Made by a program: the position numbers and the translations under genes
The notes under the pieces: generated by a model
Database searches by the model: none
Told to the model about the DNA's origin: nothing
What the model saw: only the letters and a program-made list of their open reading frames with translations
Shown: in pieces, positions 33,661 through 44,183 of the stretch
Position numbering within the stretch: position 1 is the stretch's first letter
Layout: every line of letters starts with the position of its first letter
DNA from: Prinia subflava
Lineage: Eukaryota > Chordata > Aves > Passeriformes > Cisticolidae
Length of the DNA stretch: 64,000 nucleotides
Direction: 5' to 3'
Assembly: GCF_021018805.1 (NCBI RefSeq)
Contig: NC_086250.1
Location: 69,554,322-69,618,321 of the forward strand

Positions 33661-35574
33661 CCACAGAGATCTAAAGAATAGTAAAGAAATTAAATTGAAT
33701 AGCAGGGGCTCTTTACTTGTAGACTCTAACTGGTATCTGTGCATTCCTGGTCACACAAACCATAGCACAGAAAAATAAAAATCTACTGCAAATATGCATA
33801 AATTTTGTTGTTATTTTCAAATGTGCCTTAGACCAAAAGTTCACAAAGAGTCAGGATCTAAGCCTGTCCTTACCTTATTTATTTTTAGACTGGGCATAGA
33901 TTTAAACACAGACATTCTCTTTTTTTGTGGGGGGAATTGGAAAAAAGCTTTTGTATGTATTTATCACAAAAGAATTTTACCCCAAATCAGCAAGAAGGTT
34001 TATGGGCTTAAGCAACACTTTATGACAAGGTAGAAGACAGGTAGGTTGATAGGTAGATAAACAGACAGTGCTTCCTTCAGCTACTCTGTCACTGGTTTGT
34101 TGTTTATTGATTTTCATTCAAATGGAGTTACAACAGCATTCAGCAGTGTATGGAAACGGAGCATATCAATTCATCTCTCTATCTACCCATTCTTTAATCT
34201 ACTTATTATTTTATGTCTGTGCATATAAATATGTTGCACAGAGACACAATATTAACTGCATGTAAAATCAATAGCTAGACGACAAGCAAATGATGGATTA
34301 ACTGAGGGCAGGAGGATTTAAACTTTAAAAGCAAAGAACAGAAGAGCTGGCTTAGGCTGGCTTTAGCTGGCCCTGCTCCACCTTTCTCATCTGACTCCTG
34401 AGCTACCTCTCACCTTCAGACTTCCCACAGCGTCCCTAGGCTGATGCCTTAAAAGCACCTTTCAAATAAATCTGGTGTCAGTCATCCCTTTTTCTTCCCT
34501 GCAGCGTTGTGTGGCAGCCCTTCCCTCAGAGGGAAGGAGAGGATGCGTGTGTGGGGCAGAGAGGGGAGGAGGAAGGGGGTGTACAACTTCAAAAGCAACC
34601 CAATTCAGAGCACTCAGCCTAAAGCAAAGAAATTAAAGGCTGTGCTTGTCCAGCTGATTGGTAGAGGAGATGAAATCCATACGGTGGTCTCGGCACACTT
34701 CCTAGTGGCCAGGTGCCTGTGTGGTGAATAATGCACCTAAGAAACTCATGACATTTTCATATTAGAGCTGGCTTTAGCTCCCTACAGCCAGCAGAATACA
34801 GCACTCTGACTGCTGCTCTCACTGCCACACGTTTGGAGCATTGTTACTGCAACCACAGATAAATCAGATATCCTAATAGCAAGATTTACATGTGTGATAT
34901 GGCTCCCGCACTGTCCTTTCTGGCAATTTGTTGCCAGCTGGCTACACATTGCTGCTCCAGTCACTGAAAGGTAAGGTTGGGCTCAAACAATGACTCAGAT
35001 CCACAGGAAGTGTCACAGCTTGTCATATACGATTTTTTCATTGCGTTACAGCTGAACGGTGTTTAATAGTATTGCCTTTCTCCCACGCATGAGTGAAAAA
35101 GGCTAACTCACTCTTCCTCTTTCCTACCCATTCTACCAGCCACACATTCTCTCCACTTTGGCTCAGGTCCACAGCATCTGACACCCTCTACTCCTTCTAC
35201 AACCCTTCCTATTTGAAAAGTGGGGAAGGGGAGAGAAAGTGTTTTGTTGGACTGAATGCTGCCTGTCATCAATTCAGTTTCTAACTCATGAGGAACATTT
35301 CAGTGGAAGTTGAACTCCTCTGGTATGTGCTCTCTTTTCATTTCAGCCTGGAGAAACTCTGAAATTATATTTGCAGCAGTTCAAAGTCACACACAACAGC
35401 AACAAATGCTGAGCCTTTATTCAGGGACTAGCTTTGCCAGTCCTGGTGACACAGTATGGAAACATGCTGCAAAACCATAGCATAGAGCTATCATTCTTCA
35501 TCCACTTAGCAAATACTGATGATCAAATGCTAATTTATTACCTTTATTAATGTATCAATACAGTGCAATGCTCA
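33661..35574. other. Unannotated noncoding DNA
   Basis: No gene or dispersed repeat recognised. A short GATA-like stretch (AGGTAGGTTGATAGGTAGAT) is at about 34039-34058. Confidence 0.5.
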
Positions 35575-35803
35575 GGGTGAGGAGGAAGATGTGTTGTCTG
35601 GAGAGAAATACCTGGGTTATAATCAGATGTAAGGAAATTCTTTCCTGTGAAGGTGGTGAGGCCCTGGCACAGGTTGCCTGGAGAAGTTTTGGATGCTCCA
35701 TCCCTGGAATTGTCGGCCAGGCTGGATGGTTCTTGGAGTACTCTGGTCTAGTGGGAGATGTCCCTGCCTGGCCTGCTACACAAGACTTTCTATGACTCTT
35801 GAA
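35575..35803 (+). mobile_element. CR1 LINE 3' tail
   Basis: Sense CR1 with GGTGGTGAGGCCCTGGCACA, GGTTGCCTGGAGAAGTTTTG, GATGCTCCATCCCTGGAATT and CTAGTGGGAGATGTCCCTGC. It ends in TTTCTATGACTCTTGA. The 'gatgatctttaaggtcccttccaa' block is deleted. The left part (35575-35625) is less certain. Confidence 0.9.
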
Positions 35804-37080
35804 AAGACCCCAGATTATAAATTGACTCCTAGGATTTCTTCTTGTGGCCTTGCACTGTGACAGCAGGGCTACAAACCAGCTGATTCTTGCCAAGATCTCA
35901 GACTCATCCCAGCTGCCCTTTTGTCACTGTGCCCCACAGACAAATACATCCACTGCACCTTCACATTTTCCCCAGTCATGAGTCAAACCACCAAAGGCAC
36001 AGAACAAAAGAACGAGGAGGCTGCTCCACCTTGCACAAGCTGTAAAAGAAAATAAATCCCAGCCACTCTTCCGTCAGCTGAGAAGGGGAAATACATTCTT
36101 TTCTTTCTCCAGCAATGCTTCTCCTGCCTCTACAGATCTCCTTGCTATTCACCACTGGGTCAAAGCTGTTCCCAGCAGCAGAGACAAGTTATCCAACAGC
36201 CCCCCCAGCCAGCTGTGCATTTCCCTCATGAAAAGCCTGGCAATCAGCTGAGGGTCTGGCAAGGATGCTGACCTCAGAAAATTCTTTGCAAACCAACCTG
36301 CACAATGGCAGTGATATATTGCTGGAAGTGCAGTTTTGTGTTCGGGAGGAAGTCGCCTCTGCTAAAAGCTCTGACACCTGATTTGCCTGCAAACAATGCA
36401 GCTCCCTCTGCAAGGAATGTCCCCGTGCTGAGCAGGGAGGGGAGCCAGGGGGAGAGCTGGGACACAGGGAGAGAGCTGAGGAAACCAGCAAGGAAACCGA
36501 GAGCTGGAGCGTGAAAGAGTTTGAACAAAGGACAAGGGCCGGGCAAAATGCCTTCAGAGTCATCAAAACCAGGCAGCCTCACGGGACTCCTCACAGGCTC
36601 TGATTCAAACTGGGAAAGCATCATTTCAATGTATTTTAATTTTGTTATTCTTCTTTGTTGTTTTCAGACAGGGTTGTCCTATCAAACTGGATGCAGATTC
36701 TTATTTGTGATTGTTATTAAATATAACATTCAGCTATTTAGTATATATACACTGGAAAGTTTCCTCATGCGCAAGCTGCATGTCTGTGGCTTGAACAGCC
36801 ATGCACTTTTTCTTTTCACTTCCTTTTATCTCATTGACAAAAAAGTACTGATTTTTTTGTTTGAGATTAGCTGAAGGTGATTCTTAGAAGAACTTGGCTG
36901 ATCTAGCCGAAATTTCTTTATTCATACATTTTTGTAAGAATTTCTGGCACTCTCAGAATTCATAACTTTTGCTTTGAAAATCTGTACTGTGTACTTCTAG
37001 GAAAACTGCCTGTAAACTACTACTAGACAAGATCACAATCAGATGTTTCCTTCTTTGCTGTTTCTTTTTTACATTTCTTA
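35804..37080. other. Unannotated noncoding DNA
   Basis: No gene or repeat recognised. Overlapping frames on both strands at 36.19-36.87 kb have no domain. Confidence 0.5.
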
Positions 37081-37108
37081 CAGTACAAGTCATGCTATTT
37101 CCTTTTAG

Positions 37109-37255
37109 GTCTGCGTCCTGAAGAAGCAGCACAGCTATGAGAAACTGATTTTAGAAAAGGAAGTGAGAACTTTCCAGTCTTTAAACCTGGAGCTGAGCAG
37201 GATAATAAAAAAGAGGACACAACAGACTATAAATAAACAGTCAGTGCTATTCTGA
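37109..37255 (+). CDS. Weak candidate exon, coiled-coil-like
   Basis: An AG acceptor with an upstream pyrimidine stretch (TGCTATTTCCTTTTAG) ends at 37108. From 37109 the frame stays open for 48 codons to TGA at 37253-37255. The in-frame codon just before 37109 is TAG, so an exon would start here or downstream. The peptide is rich in Lys, Glu, Leu and Ile (residues 13-29 LILEKEVRTFQSLNLEL), with Leu/Phe/Leu at 7-residue spacing (residues 15, 22, 29), as in a coiled coil. A donor-like GTGAGA occurs at 37163, which would cut the exon to 54 nt. I do not recognise the protein. In AT-rich DNA a 48-codon open frame can occur by chance, so the call is speculative. Confidence 0.18.
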   Translation, partial: VCVLKKQHSYEKLILEKEVRTFQSLNLELSRIIKKRTQQTINKQSVLF

Positions 37256-38399
37256 TTAGACCACTCATGCAATTATTTCTGTATCCTGTTTGGGAAGCTA
37301 ATAGGAATAGTTTGTGAATAGGAACTAATAGAATGTTAATAAGACTAAAGGTTATAATGATGGATGCAAATAACTGTGAATTGTCCAGAAATCTTCCATC
37401 CTTGATCATTAGGTAGAAATTTGCTTATAGCATCATTTTTTTATAATCTTCCTAAATTTATTCTCTGTTCACCTGTGTGTCTACCTTACTTCAGATAATA
37501 ATGTGAAGTGTGTGAAGTGATCATGACTTATGGGGTAGTAACCATTTTTATGCTGGGGAAATAAATACTAGCTGAGATTTGGTATCTTAATATAGTCCCA
37601 TTTCTTTCCCTTTTAAATCCCAAGAGAATTCACTGTTTGCACCTCAGCTGAGGCCTCTTGACTTTTGGCCTTATCTGGTCAAGTTTGCAGTAACACAACC
37701 TGGTTTATCAAATAATTATTTCTTTGTGGCATTTAGTTTTCATTTTGTCCCTTCTAGGACCTTGGTCTTTGTGAGGAATATGGCTTGTGGTTTCCAGGAG
37801 GAATACGACTGGGATAAGAAGTCCAACACCCATCCCATCACACTGATATCATGTGACAGCTCATTGCAGACAATACAATTGCTTTGATCTATTTTAAACT
37901 TTCTTTTTTAAATTTTTTTATTTCTGAAACTCCCCTTGTTTTACTGAGGTCATAGAGGAGAGTGATACAGCTCACTTGGTTAGTCCAGGATCTATCAGAC
38001 ATGATTGCATCTGAGCCTTGACAGATGGGTGAGTGGATAATATCCAGGACTACATAACTAGAGGTGGATTAAAGGAGGAGTGACAGACAGGAAAAAGTAG
38101 ATTCCCATGTCAGACCATGCCTGAAAAGGCCATGACCATCCCAAACCATGGCCAAAGACAGCCAGATGCAGCTGGGCAGTGGAACAAGCTTTTGGGTCAC
38201 GGATGAAGGGGGATCACAGGCATGTGTCAGAATGCCATGGGCTCTGGATTTGGCTGGGGGAAGATATGAAGCTGGACATTTATGTGGTCATGAGCCTCAC
38301 AGAACTTCCTGTGTGTAATTTCATCTGAAAGCATAAGTTCTCATCTGAGAACTCAAGAGATTGTGTGAGCACTGCAGAAGGGCAAGCAGAGGACTTATT
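37256..38399. other. Unannotated noncoding DNA
   Basis: No gene or clear repeat recognised. The stretch from about 38100 may be a badly decayed upstream extension of the ancient CR1 that follows, but I cannot show it. Confidence 0.45.
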
Positions 38400-38940
38400 C
38401 TAATAAAAGACAAGCCAGCAATTATGAGCTAGTCTCAGTTTCACTTTAAAGCCTAGAAACACACTGAAACACATTACTCACTGAACCATTTGTAAGCGAG
38501 CCAGGGAGTAATAAGATAGAAGATGAAACATGGGTTTGTGAAGAACAAATCATGTCAAATCAATCTAATTCCCTTTAATGCCAGGGTAGCTGGCATAATG
38601 GATGGAGGGAACATAAAAATCTGATATAACAAAACTCTTCTAAGGTTTGCAGCACATTCCCGTAAGTCATTCTTATCAGCAAACATGCTTCTGAAGCCTG
38701 GGTATGATCACTGAAAAGCAGGTGCAGAACTAGTTCTAAAAAATACTCAAAGTAGTGTGGCAGAGATGTCCCAGAGTTTGAAAACCACTCAATGACAGAC
38801 GGGGCAGTACCCGCATAGAATCAGCAAATGACAATATTGAGAGAGAGTTTCAGAAACTCCAGAAAAGATCAGGAGTCATGTTTTCTGGGCAAACTGGAGA
38901 AATGGTCAGAAATCCAAAAGGAATTCTGTTTAGGCCAGGT
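38400..38940 (+). mobile_element. Ancient CR1 LINE, reverse-transcriptase region relic
   Basis: At 38532-38610 the translation GFVKNKSCQINLIPFNARVA then GIMDGGN matches the CR1 reverse-transcriptase segment that begins GF(x)4SC(x)2NL. At 38891-38932 KLEKWSEIQKEFCL matches the conserved segment after the catalytic domain. The catalytic core is frameshifted and littered with stops, so the copy is long dead. It is more diverged than the other CR1s here and probably predates bird diversification. A younger CR1 tail interrupts it, and it appears to resume at about 39190. Confidence 0.75.
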
Positions 38941-38944
38941 AAGA

Positions 38945-39083
38945 ATGAAACTGGCCTGGTAGGGCAGGGCTTTGAGCAAACTGGTCTCATGTAAGGTGTC
39001 CCTGCCCCTGGCAGGGGCATTGAAATGAGATAATCCTTAAGATCCCTTCCAACCCAAACCATTCTATGTCTCTATGAAACATA
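38945..39083 (+). mobile_element. Young CR1 LINE 3' tail inside the older CR1
   Basis: GGGCTTTGAGCAAACTGGTC, then AAGGTGTCCCTGCCCCTGGC, TTCCAACCCAAACCATTCTA and the TGTCTCTATGAAA terminus. A sense CR1 tail of about 130 bp. Confidence 0.92.
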
Positions 39084-39189
39084 TTTAGGAGCTCAGAGAC
39101 ATAAATTCCTAACAGGTGGGAGCTTTCCAGGAGGAGAGGTATAGATGTACTGAAGAGAGATGCCAATATCACCTGCAAGGACAGTTTTC

Positions 39190-39480
39190 AGAAATGAGAT
39201 TTGTTTGGTCAAGAAAAGAGGAGGTTCAGTGGGGACAACCAAGCTTTCCTCACATGCAGAAAAGACTATTTTAGTGCTGATGGCAATCGTTTCCCAGTGG
39301 CACTGAGGATAGGACAAGGGGAAAAAATGGTTCAATCTGCTGCAGGAAGGATTTAGGTTATCTACTCGGAGTGCATGCTGAGTAACAAGTCCCATAATCA
39401 CAGTCTGGATATTAAGGGAGGCTGTGGAATCTTGTTCCATAACCTTTAAGGCCACAGTAGATGGATAGCAGATGGATATC
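39190..39480 (+). mobile_element. Ancient CR1 LINE, 3' part
   Basis: AAAAGAGGAGGTTCAGTGGG, GCACTGAGGATAGGACAAGG, CTGCTGCAGGAAGGATTTAG then GTTATCTACTCGG, and GGCTGTGGAATC, match the ORF2 C-terminal and 3' region of older amniote CR1 subfamilies. The same orientation and order as the fragment at 38400-38940 suggest one element split by the insertion at 38945. Confidence 0.7.
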
Positions 39481-39689
39481 ACCTTAGGTATGTCTAGCTC
39501 CCACTTTGGAGCAGAGTGGGACTAATGTCATCTTGTCTGCCTGGACAAAAGCAGGAACTATCTACATGGAAGGAAGACAACACACCCTGTATTTAAATGA
39601 TCCTTTTATCTCCAGGATGAAGATGACACTTTGCTTCAGATTTCTGTACTATTATAACAGCTTCCATATTCATTTTCCTCATGTTGGAC
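39481..39689. other. Spacer between CR1 copies
   Basis: Nothing recognisable was seen. Confidence 0.5.
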
Positions 39690-39912
39690 AAGTTTCATCA
39701 GGAACTATAGTGATAGGACAAGGAGTAATGGGTTCAAATTGAAAGAGGGGAAAATTAGGTGAGATATAAGGAAGTAATTCTTTACTGTGAGGGTGGTGAG
39801 GCCTTGGCACAGGTTCCCCAGAGAAGTTATGGATGCTCCTTCCCTGGAAGTGTTCAAGGTCAGGCTGGATGGGCTTGGAGAAATCTGATCTAATGATTCT
39901 ATGATTCTATTA
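39690..39912 (+). mobile_element. CR1 LINE 3' tail with internal deletion
   Basis: Sense CR1: AGTGATAGGACAAGGAGTAA, GAGGGTGGTGAGGCCTTGGC, GAGAAGTTATGGATGCTCCT and GTCAGGCTGGATGGGCTTGG. After ATCTGATCTAATG the 'tcccttccaacccaaacc' block is missing, and the copy ends directly in ATTCTATGATTCTAT, the CR1 terminal 8-bp repeat. Confidence 0.93.
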
Positions 39913-40765
39913 AATTGTTCTTGTCTTTTGGATTTTTAAGTAGAAGCAGTGGAAAAATTAGAAAAAAATTGAGCCCTTACAGAATTGACTCTATATGAGT
40001 TCTTTGGAATGGTAAAAGGGAATTTTCATTGCTCCTGTCTGATTTCCCGTACAGACCTGTAAGAAATCCACCTCAGCACTAAGTCCAAGTTTGTCATGCT
40101 TTGAAGCATGAATTTCAGAAAGATATCTAAACATATTATGAGAAACATGAGAAGGAAAAAAAATACTTTATCAGTTTAGCAATTTCTCCTGAAGTTGGTC
40201 TCAGTGACTAAAACACAAGTGAGATTTGTGAGACTTCATTTTTCAGCTGTGGCTTTTTCTTCTGTCTCTCTCTCCTAAGTTATTTTGGATGACTTTTTCT
40301 ACAATCAAATTCACTTAGGGATCTGCTAAGAAAATACGTCATCAAGATTTTGTTGGTCTGGGATAAGGGCAACTGCAACCTCAGAAGTATAGTTACATTA
40401 ATTTTTCATTCTTGGCTGAGGCTCAATCTAAGTTGTAGTGGCTGGAGGCAAGTTTAATTCCCTCCATGTGTTCAGTGAAAAGAATCCATTGGAAGACTGT
40501 CACTCCCTTGGCATATGACTTTTTTTTCACTCTGTGATACCATGAGCTCTTTCGTTCCATTTCACTTCACAGTCTCTCCATTGAGAAGCTGTGATTTATT
40601 GGCACAGGCAAACACAATATGAATAAAGCCTTTATGCTTTCTCATCTGAGATATAACTAAAAGGTTCGACGATTATGCTGCTTAGAAATTCTACATTTTC
40701 ATACTAGTTCACCCAACAGAATGTTCTCATGAAGGGCTGGAATGGCATTTAAGCTGAGTCAGTAA
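39913..40765. other. Unannotated noncoding DNA
   Basis: No gene or repeat recognised. Confidence 0.55.
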
Positions 40766-41002
40766 AGGAGAGGAGAGGAGAGGAGAGGAGAGGAGAGGAG
40801 AGGAGAGGAGAGGAGAGGAGAGGAGAGGAGAGGAGAGGAGAGGAGAGGAGAGGAGAGGAGAGGAGAGGAGAGGAGAGGAGAGGAGAGGAGAGGAGAGGAG
40901 AGGAGAGGAGAGGAGAGGAGAGGAGAGGAGAGGAGAGGAGAGGAGAGGAGAGGAGAGGAGAGGAGAGGAGAGGAGAGGAGAGGAGAGGAGAGGAGAGGAG
41001 AG
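40766..41002. repeat. (AGGAG)47 pentanucleotide array
   Basis: Forty-seven uninterrupted perfect AGGAG units (40766-41000) plus two bases. The purine-only tract spans 40764-41003, 240 nt. The minus-strand frame across it encodes only Leu-Leu-Ser-Ser-Pro repeats and is an artefact. A perfect array of this length implies recent expansion and high mutability. Confidence 0.98.
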
Positions 41003-41183
41003 ACCTAAGGGATCTCACCATGTTTTGATGGAATGTCTTCATTACACTTTGATGTCTTGAGGACAAGGATGGGGAAAGGAGGAAGATTGGGGCCACTGAT
41101 GATTCCCAGAAACAGGGTTTATTATCTATGATAGAACCATGCTGCTTCCTTGAACTCAAAAACTTTAGGGAAAAAAAATCAAT

Positions 41184-41460
41184 TCACAGAATCACAGAAT
41201 AATGAGGTTGGAAGAGACCTCTAAGATCATCAAGTCCAACCTATGCCTTAACACCTCAACTAGACTATAGCACTAAGTGCCATGTCCAGTCTTTTTTTAA
41301 ACACATCTAGAGATGGTGACTCCACCACCTCCCTGGGAAGACAATTCCAGTGCTTTATTACTCTTTCAGTGAAAATTTTTTTCCTAGCATCTAACCTGTA
41401 CCTTCCCTGACATAGCTTGAGACTGTGTCCCCTTGTTCTGTCAGTTGCTGCCCGGTGGAA
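41184..41460 (-). mobile_element. CR1 LINE 3' region, second subfamily
   Basis: CACAGAATCACAGAATAATG, then AGGTTGGAAGAGACCTCTAA and GATCATCAAGTCCAACC. After that come GGTGACTCCACCACCTCCCT, TTCAGTGAAAATTTTTTTCC and TTGAGACTGTGTCCCCTTGT. This is a minus-strand CR1 of the 'gaggttggaagagacctctaagatcatc' group, distinct from the 'tttgggttggaagggacc' group seen elsewhere, about 275 bp. Confidence 0.93.
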
Positions 41461-41700
41461 GAGACCGACCTTTCATCCTGAAAGAACTAATACTAAGGGG
41501 CAAATCTGTTTCTGGTACTGTTTCTGTGGAACAAGTGTTCCAGTTACATTTCTGTGTCATTTCTGGAGTGTGAAATTTAGAGCATGAAACTATTAGTTTG
41601 GTGGCCTGTGCATCAGGAAAGGGATGAAAGCTGCCTGATAACTGTCCAGAAAATTGGCCTCTTTCACTATGAGTTGCTTGTAGAGAGGAATTTAGGAAGG
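41461..41700. other. Unannotated noncoding DNA
   Basis: Nothing recognised immediately downstream of the CR1. Confidence 0.5.
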
Positions 41701-41718
41701 AAAAAAAAAAAAAAAAAA
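41701..41718. repeat. Poly(A) run
   Basis: Eighteen A residues following TTTAGGAAGG. No retroposed transcript is recognisable upstream. Confidence 0.9.
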
Positions 41719-43578
41719 GGCTACTGATTAAATAAAATCTTGAAATCAAGATGAACTTACTGCCAATGAGGGTGAAACTCTCTTTTATTTCTTCTACACT
41801 TGTAGGGGTTTGGAAACATGAATGGGGCTCAAGCGTCTTTGGAAACAAAGGAGTAGGAAAAATAAGGAGGGAGCAAGGGAGATGCCTGGGAAAAGAAAAA
41901 ATGAAATTTTCTCTTTCTCTTGGGAAAGAGAAAATCCTGTGAGCTCAAGCTGGCTGATGAGGTAGTGGTGCTCACTGGTGAGGCTCTGCAAGGTTCACTG
42001 GGGGATGCACAGTTATTCTCCACTGAGACACAGGATCCAGTGGTCCCAGCTCTGCCTTTGGCCACAGCACCCAGTGATTTAACAAGACACCCAAGAAATG
42101 ACCTACAAGGCCTGTGAGGGGGTTTGTTTTCAAAAGAAACTATTTCAGGTGCTGACTTGTATTTCTGGTGAAAATGGAAGCGTTGAAGTGTGAGTAACTC
42201 AGCTCTGACTGGACGTGACCTGCCTCTGCCAGGGATGTGGAGGGGTCTGGAAATCAGAAATGTAAGCCCTGGCTGGACCAGCTGGCTCAGGGATTAAGTG
42301 AGGTCTGTGCCCTGCACAAGAGGAGCTGTACCCAGAGCTCTGCACTGCAAACCCATTCCCAAGTGGCACTTTGCATGCAAAGGGCTCAGTCTCCCCAGGA
42401 CACCCCAGGAGAACTGTGTCCTGGAGCCAGTTCTCCCTGTGCTTCACACAAGGAGGGGCATAATAGGACTGGGAGTAATTTAAAATACAGAAACAAGCCA
42501 GGAGCTTGGCTGGCTTTGGCTTCTGGACCTCCTTCAGAGCAAGGGACCTTAATGCTTGTCTAAATCCTCTGCTGCTCCAGTCTTTAATCTCCATGGGTCT
42601 CTTTTTCCCACCCACCAGATGAAGATGCCTTTGCTCTTCACTATACCTATTTAAAATTTAGCCCTAATGTAGCTCTAGTGCCTGCTCTGAAACTAGTTTC
42701 ATTTTATGTCAGAGCTAGAAGAAGGTAATTAAACTCTACCTGTATTTGTCTAGCTGGTTATGTATCCTAAATACTCATCCCTCAAAGAAGGCTTGATAGT
42801 TTCTTCTCTGCTGACTAATTTCTTGTCAAACTAAGGGACACAAATGCTTTCCTTGCCTTTCTTATTTTTTTTCTTTTTTTTTTTCTTTCGGCCTTTCATT
42901 CTGAGTAACAAAGAAAGAGAGAAGGAAATGATGACATTCATACCTTCAGAAAAGGACAAATGAGCATTTCCTGCCTCAGAAAATCACCGTCTTCACAAGT
43001 TCTGTTTAAGCACCCATTTGACAGCTGTGAGTTGTCTACATAAAACATGAGAGTTGGAAGAAACAAAAATATTCTTGGTCTTTAGTGGTGTGGTATTTAT
43101 ACATGAGAAAAAATATCTGGTCATTTATATTGACACCCACCAAAACTGCAATTTCCCTGTTAAAAAAATGACATGAAAAAATATTCTGAAATACATTAAG
43201 TAGCAGAGAAGTGTTCTGACTTAATACTTCATAAATGTTTTTGAGTCATAAATACCTACTAGTAAAAATTAAAAAACTACTCACTTTTAATTCAGCTATA
43301 AGAAACTAAACTAGATACTTTTGGATTTTTGTTTTGCTATGGAAATGACTGAGAAAGAATAAATATTTAGATCTTAAAGACAGAGTTCAATACAGAGTAA
43401 TGTTAACACAGTCACCAGGAATTATTCCCTAATGGGTCTTGGCTGTGTAGGAAGTATTCATCTGACCTCAATTGCTTAAAATAGCCTGCCAAAACCAGAA
43501 ACAATGACAACTGTAAGTTAACACTGATATGTAACTACCATAAGTGTAAGGGACGCTGTACAAATGAGGGGGAAATGA
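41719..43578. other. Unannotated noncoding DNA
   Basis: No gene or dispersed repeat recognised. A T-rich tract lies at about 42866-42888. The 138-codon minus frame at 42199-42615 and its plus partner have no domain. Confidence 0.5.
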
Positions 43579-43583
43579 AGCAC
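43579..43583. repeat. Target-site duplication, left copy (AGCAC)
   Basis: AGCAC precedes the LTR and AGCTC (44179-44183) follows it. The one mismatch suggests post-insertion mutation. Confidence 0.6.
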
Positions 43584-44178
43584 TGGCCTGGTTTCACCTG
43601 GGACAGAGTTAATTTTCTTCCTAGTAGCTGGTTAAGTGCTGTGTTTTGAATTAATGAAAATAATGTTCATATTGCATTGATGTTTTAGTTGTTGCTCAGT
43701 GCTTATCCTAAATCAAGGACTTTCAGTTTCCCAGGCTCTGCCAGTGAGGAGCTGCACAAGAAGCTGGAAGGGAGCATGGCCAGCACAGCTGACCCAAACT
43801 GGCCAAAGGGATGTCCCATACCATAGAATGTCATGCTCAGTCTATAAACTGGGAGGGGTTGTCCAGGAGGGGCCAATCACTGCTCGGGATGGGCTGGGCT
43901 TTGGTCAGCAGGTGGTGAGCAGTTGTGTTGGCATCACTTGTCCTACTTGGATTTTATTCCTCTTACTGTTATCTCCCTTTTCATTGCAATTCTTATTAGT
44001 GTAATTGCTATTGTTGTTATGATTATTATTACCATATTATATTTTATTTCTATAATGAAACTGCTGTTATCTCAACCCACAGTTTTTATGTTTTTCTGGT
44101 TTTCTCCCCATCCCTCTGAGGGCCAGTGACTGGACAGCCATGTGGTTCTTACTTGTTGTCTGGGCTTAAACCATGACA
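43584..44178 (+). mobile_element. Solo LTR of an ERVL-type endogenous retrovirus
   Basis: A 595-bp LTR recognised from its start CCTGGTTTCACCTGGGACAG then AGTTAATTTTCTTCCTAGTA, its middle AGCTGACCCAAACTGGCCAA, and its end CTGGGCTTAAACCATGACA. This family is common in bird genomes. It begins TG and ends CA. Flanks AGCAC (43579-43583) and AGCTC (44179-44183) form a 5-bp target duplication with one mismatch, the size expected for ERVL-type integration. A TATAAA box lies at 43843-43848. No internal retroviral genes are present. The 101-codon frame inside it (43699-44004) is not a gene. Confidence 0.9.
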
Positions 44179-44183
44179 AGCTC

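Noticed and set aside
40749..41159. 136-codon minus-strand open frame of Leu-Ser-Pro repeats
   Set aside because: It is a translation of the AGGAG array; no gene features.
43699..44004. 101-codon frame ending in a hydrophobic stretch
   Set aside because: Lies wholly within the solo LTR; not retroviral coding sequence.
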